DNA of 64,000 nt from Azospirillum formosense (lineage in GTDB: Bacteria > Pseudomonadota > Alphaproteobacteria > Azospirillales > Azospirillaceae): positions 2,169,501 to 2,233,500 of the forward strand of contig NZ_CP159402.1 in the NCBI RefSeq assembly GCF_040500525.1, given 5' to 3'. The notes beneath the pieces were generated by a model. That model was not told the origin of the DNA and did not search any database. It saw nothing but the letters and a program-made list of their open reading frames with translations. Below, in pieces: positions 1-8,548 of the stretch (the stretch's first letter is position 1; each line of letters starts with the position of its first letter). A program made the translations under genes and the position numbers.

Positions 1-495
1 CGGCCGGTCGATCTGCTGGTCTCCAACGCCGCCCTGCACTGGCTGGACGGGCACGAGCGGCTGTTCCCGGACCTGCTGCGGGCGCTGGCCCCCGGCGGGG
101 TGCTGGCCGTGCAGATGCCGCGCAACTTCGACGCGCCCTCGCACCGGCTGCTCTACGAGACGGCGGCGGACGGCCCCTGGGCCGAGCGGCTGGCGCCGGT
201 CCTGCGCACCGCCCCGGTGCACGCGCCTGACGTCTATTACGGCTGGCTCGCCCCGCTCACCCAACGCCTGGACCTCTGGGAAACGGAGTATCTCCAGGTT
301 CTGGAGGGCGACGATCCGGTGCTGGAATGGACGCGCGGCACGACGCTGCTGCCCGTCCTCGACACGCTGAAGGGCGCTGAGCTGGACGCCTTCCTGGCGG
401 CCTACCGCGCCCGGCTGGACGCCGCCTACCCCCGGCGCCCCGACGGCCGCACGCTGTTTCCCTTCAAGCGGCTGTTCCTCGTGGCGCGGGTCTGA
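1..495 (+). CDS. tam: trans-aconitate 2-methyltransferase, C-terminal part (5' end outside window)
   Basis: The frame is open from base 1, so the start lies upstream of the window. The visible 164 residues begin with RPVDLLVSNAALHWLDGHE, which matches the post-motif I region of Tam (SNAALHWL), followed by LAPGGVLAVQMPRN and an aromatic-rich C-terminal half (VYYGWLAPLTQRLDLWETEY). Tam is a cytosolic SAM-dependent enzyme that methylates trans-aconitate, an inhibitory by-product of aconitase. The SAM-binding motif I itself is not in the window. The neighbour is convergent and ends 9 bases after this stop. Confidence 0.88.
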   Translation, partial: RPVDLLVSNAALHWLDGHERLFPDLLRALAPGGVLAVQMPRNFDAPSHRLLYETAADGPWAERLAPVLRTAPVHAPDVYYGWLAPLTQRLDLWETEYLQVLEGDDPVLEWTRGTTLLPVLDTLKGAELDAFLAAYRARLDAAYPRRPDGRTLFPFKRLFLVARV

Positions 496-504
496 GGCGA
501 AGCC

Positions 505-1041
505 TTACGACGCTGGCCCGCCTGAAGCCGACCTGGGCTGCTTGGCGGCGGTGAGGATGTTCGCGACGCCCACCGCGTTCATGCCGGCGCGGCTGCCGAT
601 GGCCGACAGCGATTCGCCGGGCTGCGCCTCGATGTTGGCGGCCTTGAGCGCCTGGATGGCCTTGTCGGCGTCCAGCCCGAAGACCGGCGCCACCGTCGCC
701 AGCGGGGCGTTCGCCACCGCCCGCATCATCGCGCCGGGGCCGCCGGTGGAGGCCGGGGTTCCGGTCATCGCCGTGAAGACCAGCGATCCGGCGACGCTGA
801 CCACGAAGGCCGACAGGGCGACGTTGCGCTTGAAATACTGCAGGAAGGCCGTCCAGTTGCGCGCCAGATGCCACAGGCCGATGGCCGAGAAGCCGACGCT
901 GAGCCATTCGTGGGAGAAGCGCACCAGATTGCCGTTCCAGTGCAGAAGCAGCATGATTCCCGTCACCGTGGAGACGACGAACAGGACGATGGTCACCGGC
1001 GTGACGATCTGCCGGGTGATGGTGGAGGTGACGGAGGGCAT
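505..1041 (-). CDS. DUF4405-type integral membrane protein
   Basis: 178 residues from ATG at 1041; an in-frame upstream ATG at 1113 would add 24 residues with no hydrophobic or conserved look. Three hydrophobic stretches are visible: roughly residues 14-34 (VTIVLFVVSTVTGIMLLL), 42-62 with a histidine (FSHEWLSVGFSAIGLWHLARNW), and 78-95. The arrangement HxxxxxxG...HLxxNW is typical of DUF4405, related to the b-type cytochrome/ferric reductase-like membrane fold, where the histidines could bind haem. The C-terminal 80 residues are soluble and end in a helical hairpin-like segment (AGMNAVGVANILTAAK). Function unknown. Convergent with tam on its left, divergent from the sensor kinase on its right. 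Confidence 0.7.
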   Translation of the reverse strand: MPSVTSTITRQIVTPVTIVLFVVSTVTGIMLLLHWNGNLVRFSHEWLSVGFSAIGLWHLARNWTAFLQYFKRNVALSAFVVSVAGSLVFTAMTGTPASTGGPGAMMRAVANAPLATVAPVFGLDADKAIQALKAANIEAQPGESLSAIGSRAGMNAVGVANILTAAKQPRSASGGPAS

Positions 1042-1229
1042 GGAGGACGGCTCACAGGTTGAACGGAATGCGGCCAAAATGGGGCCCGATTGTAACCGCT
1101 TGATGTCCCGCACCGCCGCCGAACGTTACAGAGTGTAACGGCGCCCATCGCCGTCCGCGCGCTTGACCGCCCCGCCCCACGGTCCAGATGGCTGCGTGAT
1201 CATGGTGCAACCACCGGGGCTTGCGGTTC

Positions 1230-2618
1230 ATGGGCACGCAGGAACAGCCGGAAGGATGGCGCGACGAGAGCGAGGAGCGCCTGCGCGCCTACATCGAAAG
1301 CGCCCCGCGCAAGATGTGGATCGCCCGCACCGACGGCACGGTCGAGTTCTTCAACCGTGAATGGCGAGATTACACCGGGCAGGGCGGCGCCGAGGACATG
1401 CTGAACTGGCGGGAGGCCATCCACCCCGCCGACCGTCCACGCCATGAGGAGGTGCGCAACCGGGCGGTTCCCCTGGGCCAGCCCTACGATGTCCAGGTCC
1501 GGCTGCGGCGGCACGGCGACGGCCAGTACCGCTGGCACATCGGGCGGGTGTCCCCCGTCCATCTGCAAGGCCGACTGATCGCCTGGATCGGGGCCGCGAC
1601 CGACATCGACCACCGCGTCCGCGCCGAGGCCGCGCTGCGCGAGAGCGAGGCCAACTTCCGCACCATGGCCAACGCCATCCCGCAGCTCGCCTGGATGCGC
1701 GATCCCGCCGACTACAGCATCTGGTACAACCAGCGCTGGTTCGACTTCACCGGCACCTCGATGGAGCAGATGCAGAACGACGGCTGGTGGACGGTCATCC
1801 ACCCCGACCACGCCGACCCGATGCTGGACGCCGTCACCGCCGCGCGGGCGGAGGGCCGGTCCTGGGAATACACCGCGCCGCTGCGCCGCCGCGACGGCGT
1901 GTACCGTTGGCATCTGTTCCGCGCCGTGCCCATCCGCGACGAGACCGCCGGCACCATCACCCGCTGGTTCGGCACCAGCACGGACATCAACGAGCAGCGC
2001 GAGGCGCAGGAGCGCCAGCGGCTGCTGACCCAGGAGGTCAGCCACCGGGTGAAGAACAGCCTGTCGCTGGTGGCGGCGCAGCTCTCGCTGCAGGCCCGCG
2101 CGTCGGACGACGACGACGCCCGCAGCGTCCTGATGGACGCCTACAGCCGCGTCCTGACCATCGCCGGCGTTCACGACCATCTGTGGCGGCAGTACGACGC
2201 GAGCTTCATCGACATGTCCGGCTTCCTGCACGGCCTCTGCCGGAAGCTCCAGGAAACCGCGCCGGGCCATGACCTGAGCTTCACCGGCGATCGGGTCATC
2301 GTGCCCACCGATCAGGCCGTCCCCATCGGGCTGGTGGTCAACGAACTGGTCACCAACGCCCTGAAATACGCCTATCCCGGCGACCACGGGGGGCCGATCC
2401 GGGTGACCCTGCGCCGGGACGGCGAGGACGCGATGGTGTTGGAGGTGATCGACCAGGGGGTCGGGCTTCCCGCCGGGTTCGACCTGTCGGCGCCGACAAA
2501 GAGCCTCGGCATGCGGTTGCTGGTCAACACCGTCCGGCAGATCAACGCCACCGTGGACGCCGAACGCCTCGATCCGGGAACCCGCTTCGTCGTCGCCATT
2601 CCGGTCGGGCGGGGATGA
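1230..2618 (+). CDS. PAS-PAS sensor histidine kinase (HWE/HisKA_2 type)
   Basis: 462 residues from ATG 1230. Two tandem PAS domains are seen: about 18-128 (ends WIGAATDIDHR) and 142-256 (ends WFGTSTDINEQ), both with the PAC signature. The dimerisation/phosphoacceptor region is EVSHRVKNSLSLVAAQLSL with the predicted phospho-histidine at H272, followed by an ATPase domain with an N-box (VNELVTNALKYA) and G-boxes (DQGVGLP, SLGMRLL). There is no transmembrane segment, so it is a cytosolic sensor. No response regulator lies beside it, so it is an orphan kinase. The HRVKN phosphoacceptor box is the HisKA_2 form common in alphaproteobacterial general stress and light/redox kinases. Its ligand cannot be read from sequence. 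Confidence 0.88.
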   Translation: MGTQEQPEGWRDESEERLRAYIESAPRKMWIARTDGTVEFFNREWRDYTGQGGAEDMLNWREAIHPADRPRHEEVRNRAVPLGQPYDVQVRLRRHGDGQYRWHIGRVSPVHLQGRLIAWIGAATDIDHRVRAEAALRESEANFRTMANAIPQLAWMRDPADYSIWYNQRWFDFTGTSMEQMQNDGWWTVIHPDHADPMLDAVTAARAEGRSWEYTAPLRRRDGVYRWHLFRAVPIRDETAGTITRWFGTSTDINEQREAQERQRLLTQEVSHRVKNSLSLVAAQLSLQARASDDDDARSVLMDAYSRVLTIAGVHDHLWRQYDASFIDMSGFLHGLCRKLQETAPGHDLSFTGDRVIVPTDQAVPIGLVVNELVTNALKYAYPGDHGGPIRVTLRRDGEDAMVLEVIDQGVGLPAGFDLSAPTKSLGMRLLVNTVRQINATVDAERLDPGTRFVVAIPVGRG

Positions 2619-2619
2619 C

Positions 2620-3243
2620 CTACGCCTTCTCGATGTAGGCCAGCAACGGTTCCCAGTCGGCGCGGTGCTCGGCGGCGCGCTTGCCCGTCAGGTCGAACAG
2701 GCTGAGACCGGAGGCCGCGGCGTCGGCGTAGATCTGGCTGTCGCGCAGGCGGGTCACCACGCTGTGCCCGACTCCGCCGAGGAACTGGTCAAGACGGTCC
2801 GCCGCCTTGGTGCGGGCGCGCAGGCGGTTGCCGACCACCGCCACCGACTTGCGGTTCTTGGCGATCGACTTCAGCTCCTCCAACTTGCCGAGGAAGCGCT
2901 GCGTCGCCTGCTCGTCGAAGGCGCTGGGCAGCACCGGCAGCACGACGACGTCGGCCATCCGCACCAGATCCTCGATCTGCTTGGTCTTCAGCGCGGCCGG
3001 CGCGTCGATGACGAGGCGCTGGATGCCCTTCGGCGCGTCGGACAGGTCCTTGGCCCAGTCCAGACCCACCAGGGCGGCGGCCGTGGCCGGGCGGCGGGCC
3101 AGCCAGCCGAGCGACGAGCGCTGGCGGTCCACGTCGGCCAGCGCCGTGCTGTGCCCCGCGGCGGCGCTGGCCGCGGCGAGGTGTGTGGCGATCGTGGTCT
3201 TGCCGCAACCGCCCTTGATGTTGGCGACGAGGATGGTCCGCAT
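2620..3243 (-). CDS. orphan ParA-family ATPase
   Basis: 207 residues. Deviant Walker A K10GGCGKTT17 at the N-terminus with the signature lysine, Walker A' region ALADVDRQRSSLGW (D37, D39) and Walker B-like RLVIDAPAAL near 77-86. This is the short cargo-positioning ParA form without an N-terminal DNA-binding extension. It follows the CYTH-CHAD gene by 11 nt on the same strand and is probably cotranscribed. No parB or parS-like partner is present. Its cargo is therefore not chromosome segregation by the usual system; the CHAD protein is the obvious candidate partner (inference). Confidence 0.85.
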   Translation of the reverse strand: MRTILVANIKGGCGKTTIATHLAAASAAAGHSTALADVDRQRSSLGWLARRPATAAALVGLDWAKDLSDAPKGIQRLVIDAPAALKTKQIEDLVRMADVVVLPVLPSAFDEQATQRFLGKLEELKSIAKNRKSVAVVGNRLRARTKAADRLDQFLGGVGHSVVTRLRDSQIYADAAASGLSLFDLTGKRAAEHRADWEPLLAYIEKA

Positions 3244-3254
3244 GGGCGGGAAGA

Positions 3255-4862
3255 TTACCCCTCCCGGTCGGGCTTTGACCAGAAGGCTTTCGCGTCGGCG
3301 AACTCCTTCCACAGGTCGCGCAGCGCCGGTTCGGATTCCGCCACGCCGCGGGCGTGCCAGCCGATGACGATGCCGGCGGCGCGCGGCTCGCCCGGTTCGG
3401 AGCGGCTGCCGTCGTCGTGCAGCTCGTGCAGCAGGCGGGTCGCCGTCGCCACGTCGTTCAGGTGGCCCAGCGCGTCCTGGAACGCCGACAGATCCTGGAT
3501 GTAGCGGCGGGCCGGCTTGTCGTCGTAGAGGCTGCGGAAGAACTCCGCCGCGTAGCGCAGCTTCTTCAGGGCGATGCGCAGCTCGTGCCGCTCGGTCACC
3601 GAGAGGCCGGCGAAGCCGTGGCCGGCGCGGCGGGCCTTCTTGGCGCGGCGCGACAGCAGATGGTCGGCCAGATCCTCCACCGGGTCGAACAGCCGGGCGG
3701 AATGCTCGCTGACCGGCTGGTCGCGCCAGCCCCGCGACTCGACCCAGGCGCCGAACTTCAGCAGGAAGGTGGTGTAGCGCTCGGACCGGATGGCCTCGCG
3801 CACCCCTTCGTAGGCGCGGTCGCGCCGCGCGCGCGCCGCGGCGGCGAGGGCGTCGATGTCCTCCTGGAGCGGCTTGCCGTGGCCGTCGGCGCGGTGGAAG
3901 GAGTCCTTCACCGGCTCCAGCAGCTCGGCCAGGAAGACGTCCCAGTCGCGCGCCGGGCCGAGGCTGCCGCCCAGCCACTTCACCTCGCCGACCAGCCAGG
4001 CGTAGGAGTCGGCGGGGATGAAATGCTTGAACAGGGCGAGCGCCGAGCGCAGGCGGCGCAGCGCCACGCGCATCTGGTGGACGCCCTCCGCGTCCTCGCC
4101 GACCAGGGTGACGGCCTCGTTCGCCAGCATATGGCCGATGCAGGAGCGCAGGATGCGGGCCAGCGCGCCTTCCACCGTGGTGTCGGCGTCAAGCTCCAGC
4201 CTGCCCGCCTTCACCACCCTGTCCACCGTCCCGTCGGCGAGCGCGTAGCCGCGCTCCGCCTTGGTGCGCGGGTCGAGCCGCAGCGGGGCGGCCTGGGCCA
4301 GTTCCAGCGCCAGTTCGTAGAGGGCGGCGGCGGAGCCCTCGAGAAGCTCCAGCTCCACCTCCGACACGGGGATGGAGGCACCGTCGGGGCCGCGGATCTC
4401 GCCGCTGTCGAAGGCGACCTCGATGCGGCTGGCCTCCTCGCCCTCGCCCATCGTCACCACGCGCACGGTGCGCTGGATGAGGGTGGTGAAGAGCGGCTGC
4501 AGCTCCGCCGCTCCGACCGAGCCCAGCAGGTCCAGCGCCTCCGGCGATTCGATGGCCGACAGGTCGGGGGCCGGTCCGGCGACCGGATGCTCCCACTCCG
4601 CCCGGCCAAGCTCGCCGCGCTCCGGCGCGCCCTTGACGGTCTGGAGATGCTGGTTGCCGACCTTGCGCACGCGCAACGTCACCAGCCGCCCGGCCAGACG
4701 CCGGTCGGCGGTGTCGTAATAGGTGCTTTCCAGGGTCTTGGTGCCGGCTTTGCCCTTGGCACGGGATGCGACCGCCGGGCAGGACCGGAGCTTCGCCATG
4801 TCTTCGGCCCTGACGGCCAGCTTCAGCTCGGTTTCCCGGTTGGACTCCGCTTCGACCACCAT
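3255..4862 (-). CDS. CYTH and CHAD domain-containing protein (polyphosphate-related)
   Basis: 535 residues from ATG 4862. The CYTH domain begins at once with the ExExK motif (RETELKL, about residues 7-13), which binds triphosphate groups and metals, and runs to about residue 205. The CHAD domain (about 215-510) is a helical bundle rich in conserved His/Arg/Lys, e.g. GVHQMRVALRRLRSALALF and HELRIALKKLRYAAEFF. CHAD domains are known to bind inorganic polyphosphate and localise to polyP granules; CYTH-CHAD fusions can be triphosphatases. The frame stays open far upstream through the next gene, but the CYTH motif fixes the start here. Its operon partner is a ParA ATPase. Confidence 0.9.
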   Translation of the reverse strand: MVVEAESNRETELKLAVRAEDMAKLRSCPAVASRAKGKAGTKTLESTYYDTADRRLAGRLVTLRVRKVGNQHLQTVKGAPERGELGRAEWEHPVAGPAPDLSAIESPEALDLLGSVGAAELQPLFTTLIQRTVRVVTMGEGEEASRIEVAFDSGEIRGPDGASIPVSEVELELLEGSAAALYELALELAQAAPLRLDPRTKAERGYALADGTVDRVVKAGRLELDADTTVEGALARILRSCIGHMLANEAVTLVGEDAEGVHQMRVALRRLRSALALFKHFIPADSYAWLVGEVKWLGGSLGPARDWDVFLAELLEPVKDSFHRADGHGKPLQEDIDALAAAARARRDRAYEGVREAIRSERYTTFLLKFGAWVESRGWRDQPVSEHSARLFDPVEDLADHLLSRRAKKARRAGHGFAGLSVTERHELRIALKKLRYAAEFFRSLYDDKPARRYIQDLSAFQDALGHLNDVATATRLLHELHDDGSRSEPGEPRAAGIVIGWHARGVAESEPALRDLWKEFADAKAFWSKPDREG

Positions 4863-4957
4863 TCGTGCCCCGTCGTTTCCGGTGGGTTCCCGTTTTGCAC
4901 AGGCCCCAGCCACGGTCAAGTTACAGAACCATGACGCTTTTGTTGCAGCCCCCGCAA

Positions 4958-6052
4958 TCAGGGGTCCGCCTTTTCCAGCACCAGGAGCTTGGACATGTAG
5001 GCGAGCGACGTCTCGCGCAGGCGCAGCCCGGCGGCGGCGAACAGGGCGGGCAGGTCGTCGCGGGCGTAATGGGCGTAGAAGGGCTCGTGGAAGGACTGCG
5101 GGAAGCGGTCGATCAGCCCGTCCATCATCGGGTTGTCGCCGTACTGCACGCTGTCCATGAAGACCAGGATGCCGCCGGGCTTCAGCACGCGGGCCATCTC
5201 GGCCGCGGCCTGGGCGCGGATCTTCGGCGGCAGTTCGTGGAACAGGTAGATGCAGGTCACGATGTCCTGCGACCCGGTGGCCAGCGGGATCGCCTCGGCC
5301 GCCGCCTGGACCAGCGCGCTGCTGCGCGCCCAGGGCGCGAGGTTGCGCCGCGCCTCGCGCAGATAGGCCGGGGAGAGGTCGAGCGCGGTCACCGGCAGGC
5401 GCGGGTGGTTGTCCTTCACGAAGGTCAGGAAGCGCCCCGTCCCGGCGGCCACGTCGAGCAGGCGGCAATCCGCGCCGCGCCGCGTTTTCAAATGGTCGAA
5501 GATCGGCACCAGGACCTGCCGGCGCATGGCGTCGGCGCCGCCGCCGAACAGCACCTCCACCTGATGGTCGTAGAGGCGGGCGCTCTCCTCCGTCAGGTAG
5601 CCGCCGGTCTGGTAATGGAAGTTCTGCCGGTAGTAGGCGGGCAGCCCTCCGCTGCCGGGCGGCGGGTTGGCGCGCACCTCCACCGCCGCGTGGTCGCGGC
5701 GGCGTCGCGACACCTCCGGCACGTCGCGCAAGAAGGCGGCGGCGTCGGTCAGCAGCCGGCGTGGGTCGGGCATCAGGTCGTGCGGCAGGCGGTAGCAGCC
5801 CGCCTCGATGTTGGCGAGGTCGCGGGCCAGCAGGGCGCGCAGCTCCTCCAGGATCGCGCGGGTGCCGGGCACCGGACGCCCGCCGGGCGGGGTGGTCCGC
5901 GGCGGTCCGGTGATCCGCCGGCCGATCCGCGCGGCCATCATGTACTGGCCGAGGAACCAGGCGACGCGGGCGGACTGGCTGGCCGCGTAAGCCAGCCGGG
6001 GGGCCAGCCGGGGTAGCGGCCGGGCGGAGGACGGCGGGGTGATGCTGTTCAT
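4958..6052 (-). CDS. class I SAM-dependent methyltransferase
   Basis: 364 residues. SAM motif I is [11 protein letters not shown] at 198-208, followed by an acidic residue after beta2 ([10 protein letters not shown]), motif II-like [13 protein letters not shown] and [16 protein letters not shown]. The fold matches UbiE/Coq5-like methyltransferases, but a long basic N-terminal extension of about 190 residues ([18 protein letters not shown] and so on) is unusual for that family. The substrate cannot be named. The gene is followed by a 95-nt gap before CYTH-CHAD and is divergent from pgk. Confidence 0.8.
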   Translation of the reverse strand: MNSITPPSSARPLPRLAPRLAYAASQSARVAWFLGQYMMAARIGRRITGPPRTTPPGGRPVPGTRAILEELRALLARDLANIEAGCYRLPHDLMPDPRRLLTDAAAFLRDVPEVSRRRRDHAAVEVRANPPPGSGGLPAYYRQNFHYQTGGYLTEESARLYDHQVEVLFGGGADAMRRQVLVPIFDHLKTRRGADCRLLDVAAGTGRFLTFVKDNHPRLPVTALDLSPAYLREARRNLAPWARSSALVQAAAEAIPLATGSQDIVTCIYLFHELPPKIRAQAAAEMARVLKPGGILVFMDSVQYGDNPMMDGLIDRFPQSFHEPFYAHYARDDLPALFAAAGLRLRETSLAYMSKLLVLEKADP

Positions 6053-6202
6053 GGGAATAGAAATGGGATCGGCGGTCCCGCCCGCCCAGAGCCCGGTCCA
6101 TTCGCCGCATGGGGCAACCGGTCGCCCACGCGGGCCGTTGCAAAGCGGCCGCCCCTGTGCTGGATTGCCCGGCAAAAGTTCAACCCGTGGGAAACAGCAG
6201 CC

Positions 6203-7399
6203 ATGACCGAGTTCAACACCATCGACGACCTCGACGTGAACGGCAAGACGGTGCTGGTGCGTGCCGACCTCAACGTCCCGATGCAGGACGGCAAGGTCTC
6301 CGACACGACCCGCATCGACCGTCTGGCGCCGACTCTGACCGAGCTGGCGAAGAAGGGTGCGAAGGTCGTGGTTCTGTCGCACTTCGGCCGCCCGAAGAAC
6401 GGTCCGGACGCCAAGAACTCGCTGCGCAACGTGCTGGACGCGCTGAGCGCCGCCGTCGGCCAGACCGTCGCCTTCGGCGAGGATTGCGTCGGCGACAAGG
6501 CCAAGGCCGCCATCGACGGCGTCCAGCCGGGCGCCATCGTGCTGCTGGAGAACACCCGCTTCCACGCGGAAGAGGAAAAGAACGACCCGGCCTTCGCCAA
6601 GCAGATCGCCGCTCTCGGCGACCTCTACGTCAACGACGCCTTCTCCGCCGCGCACCGCGCCCACGCCTCGACCGAGGGCGTCGCCCGGTATCTGCCGGCC
6701 GCCGCCGGCCGCCTGATGCAGGCCGAGCTTGAGGCGCTGACCAAGGCGCTGGAGAAGCCGGAGCGTCCGGTGGCCGCCGTCGTCGGCGGCGCCAAGATCT
6801 CCACCAAGCTGGACCTGCTCGGCAACCTCGTGAAGAAGGTCGACATGCTGGCGCTGGGCGGCGGCATGGCCAACACCTTCCTCTTCGCCCAGGGCGTGGA
6901 TGTCGGGGCCTCGCTCTGCGAGAAGGACATGGCCGATCAGGCCCGCGCCATCATGGAGACCGCCAAGGCCGCCAACTGCGAGCTGCTGCTGCCCAAGGAC
7001 TTCATCGTCGCCAAGGAGTTCAAGGCCGGTGCGGCCAACCGCGCCGTCCCGGCGGACGGCATCGGCGCCGACGAGATGGCGCTGGACGTCGGCCCCAAGA
7101 CGGTCGAGTTCCTGGGCCTGAAGCTCCAGGGTGCCAAGACGGTGGTGTGGAACGGTCCGCTGGGGGCCTTCGAGATCCAGCCCTTCGACGGCGGCACCAA
7201 CGCCGTCGCCGGCCTCGTCGCCGAGCGCACGTCGGAAGGCGGCCTGCTGTCGGTGGCCGGCGGCGGCGACACCGTGGCGGCGCTGGCCCATGCCGGCGTC
7301 GAGGAGAAGTTCACCTACATCTCCGCCGCCGGCGGCGCCTTCCTGGAGTGGCTGGAAGGCAAGGAACTGCCGGGCGTGGCCGCGCTGAAGAAGAAGTAA
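6203..7399 (+). CDS. pgk: phosphoglycerate kinase
   Basis: 398 residues, the usual bacterial length. Converts 1,3-bisphosphoglycerate and ADP to 3-phosphoglycerate and ATP in glycolysis. Signature [20 protein letters not shown] at the N-terminus, substrate-binding HFGRPK, central [12 protein letters not shown], and C-terminal nucleotide-binding GGGDTVAAL. Cytosolic. Here it stands alone, without gap or tkt beside it. A copy of the dispersed palindromic repeat follows 32 nt after the stop and probably folds at the 3' end of the transcript. Confidence 0.98.
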   Translation: MTEFNTIDDLDVNGKTVLVRADLNVPMQDGKVSDTTRIDRLAPTLTELAKKGAKVVVLSHFGRPKNGPDAKNSLRNVLDALSAAVGQTVAFGEDCVGDKAKAAIDGVQPGAIVLLENTRFHAEEEKNDPAFAKQIAALGDLYVNDAFSAAHRAHASTEGVARYLPAAAGRLMQAELEALTKALEKPERPVAAVVGGAKISTKLDLLGNLVKKVDMLALGGGMANTFLFAQGVDVGASLCEKDMADQARAIMETAKAANCELLLPKDFIVAKEFKAGAANRAVPADGIGADEMALDVGPKTVEFLGLKLQGAKTVVWNGPLGAFEIQPFDGGTNAVAGLVAERTSEGGLLSVAGGGDTVAALAHAGVEEKFTYISAAGGAFLEWLEGKELPGVAALKKK

Positions 7400-7431
7400 G
7401 GGTTTGGGGGAATGGGTGGGCGGTCGAGGCG

Positions 7432-7544
7432 GGCCCCCACCCTTCCCACGGCTTGCGCCGCGGGCCCCTTCCCTCCCCGCTGCGCGGGAAAGGGAATCTT
7501 AGTCCCCTCCCCTGCTTTAGCGGGGGAGGGTTAGGGTGGGGGCA
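7432..7544. repeat. dispersed G+C-rich palindromic repeat, copy 1
   Basis: Between the convergent genes pgk and recR. It starts GCCCCCACCCTTCCC and ends GGGTTAGGGTGGGGGCA, so the ends are inverted. It holds internal arms of the CCCTCCCC...GGGAAAGGG and CCCCTCCCCTGC...GCGGGGGAGGG type. The same layout recurs six more times in the window. As RNA either strand would fold into one or two strong stems, so it may act as a bidirectional 3'-end structure. Confidence 0.85.
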
Positions 7545-7565
7545 AGACCCACCCTCCCAAACACA

Positions 7566-8159
7566 TTACAAAGGCCGCCGCGCCTTCAGCGCCGCGGTCA
7601 GAGTCCCGTCGTCCAGATAGTCCAGCTCCCCGCCCACCGGAACGCCATGGGCCAGACGGGACACGGAGACCCCGCTGCCGGACAGGCGGTCGGTCACCAC
7701 ATGGGCGGTGGTCTGGCCGTCCACGGTGGCGTTCAGCGCCAGGATGACCTCGGTCACCGCCGGGTCCTTCGCGCGCTCCACCAGGGACGGGATGTTCAGA
7801 TCGTCCGGCCCCACCCCCTGCAGGGCCGACAGCGTGCCGCCCAGCACATGGTAGGTGCCGCGGAAGGCGCGCGTGCGCTCCAAAGCCCAGAGGTCGCCGG
7901 CGTCCTCCACCACGCAGATGGTCGAGCGGTCGCGGCTGTGGTCGGAGCAGACGGAGCAGGGGTCGCGGCTGTCGAGGTTGCCGCAGACCGAGCAGTTGCG
8001 GATGGCCTCCGCGGCGAGCGCCATGGATTCGGACAGCGGCACCAGCAGGCTGTCGCGGCGCTTCATCAGGTGCAGCGCCGCCCGCCGCGCCGACCGCGGC
8101 CCCAGCCCCGGCAGCTTGGACAGGAGCTGGATCAGGCGCTCGATTTCAGGTCCGATCAT
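7566..8159 (-). CDS. recR: recombination mediator protein RecR
   Basis: 197 residues. Helix-hairpin-helix [11 protein letters not shown] (16-26), a four-cysteine zinc finger C56-x2-C59...C68-x2-C71, and a Toprim domain ([14 protein letters not shown] onwards). RecR works with RecF/RecO to load RecA onto SSB-coated gapped DNA. It lies downstream of ybaB and dnaX in the conserved dnaX-ybaB-recR order on the same strand, 62 nt after ybaB, and is probably cotranscribed. Confidence 0.97.
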   Translation of the reverse strand: MIGPEIERLIQLLSKLPGLGPRSARRAALHLMKRRDSLLVPLSESMALAAEAIRNCSVCGNLDSRDPCSVCSDHSRDRSTICVVEDAGDLWALERTRAFRGTYHVLGGTLSALQGVGPDDLNIPSLVERAKDPAVTEVILALNATVDGQTTAHVVTDRLSGSGVSVSRLAHGVPVGGELDYLDDGTLTAALKARRPL

Positions 8160-8221
8160 TCACGGCTTCGTTTTTTTAAAGGGTGGCCGGACCGCGACTG
8201 CGGCGGCCCGGCCATGACAAC

Positions 8222-8545
8222 TCAGAACGGCAGCTTCATGCCCGGCGGCAGCTTCATCCCGCCCATCAGGCTCTGGGTCTCGTTGGCGACGTGCTGCTCC
8301 ACCTTGGCCTTGGCGTCGTTGAAGGCGGCGATGATCAGGTCCTCCAGGACCTCGATGTCCTCCGGATCGACGATCGACTTGTCGAGCTTGATCTTCTTCA
8401 TCTCGCCCTTGCCGTTCACCGTCACGTTGACCATGCCGGCGCCCGACTGGCCGGTCATCTCGACCTCGCCCAGGCGGGCCTGCATCTCCTGCATCTTGGC
8501 CTGCATCTGCTGGGCCTGCTTCATCATCTGGCCGAGGTTCTTCAT
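8222..8545 (-). CDS. YbaB/EbfC nucleoid-associated protein
   Basis: 107 residues with the family layout: N-terminal coiled coil rich in M/Q/K (LGQMMKQAQQMQAKMQEMQ), then GMVNVTVNGKGEMKKIKLDKSIV and a C-terminal helix (EVLEDLIIAAFNDAKAKVE). Homodimeric DNA-binding protein that coats the nucleoid. It starts 3 nt after the dnaX stop, which suggests translational coupling in the dnaX-ybaB-recR operon. Confidence 0.95.
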   Translation of the reverse strand: MKNLGQMMKQAQQMQAKMQEMQARLGEVEMTGQSGAGMVNVTVNGKGEMKKIKLDKSIVDPEDIEVLEDLIIAAFNDAKAKVEQHVANETQSLMGGMKLPPGMKLPF

Positions 8546-8548
8546 GGG

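Noticed and set aside
3255..6143. A continuous minus-strand frame of 962 codons through CYTH-CHAD and the region of the methyltransferase
   Set aside because: The CYTH ExExK motif at 4862 marks the real start; the upstream portion is an out-of-frame shadow of the methyltransferase gene, with typical Arg/Pro/Ala-rich nonsense.
4958..7291. Minus-strand reading frame overlapping pgk
   Set aside because: The part beyond 6052 is the antisense of pgk and lacks protein-like composition; the methyltransferase starts at 6052.
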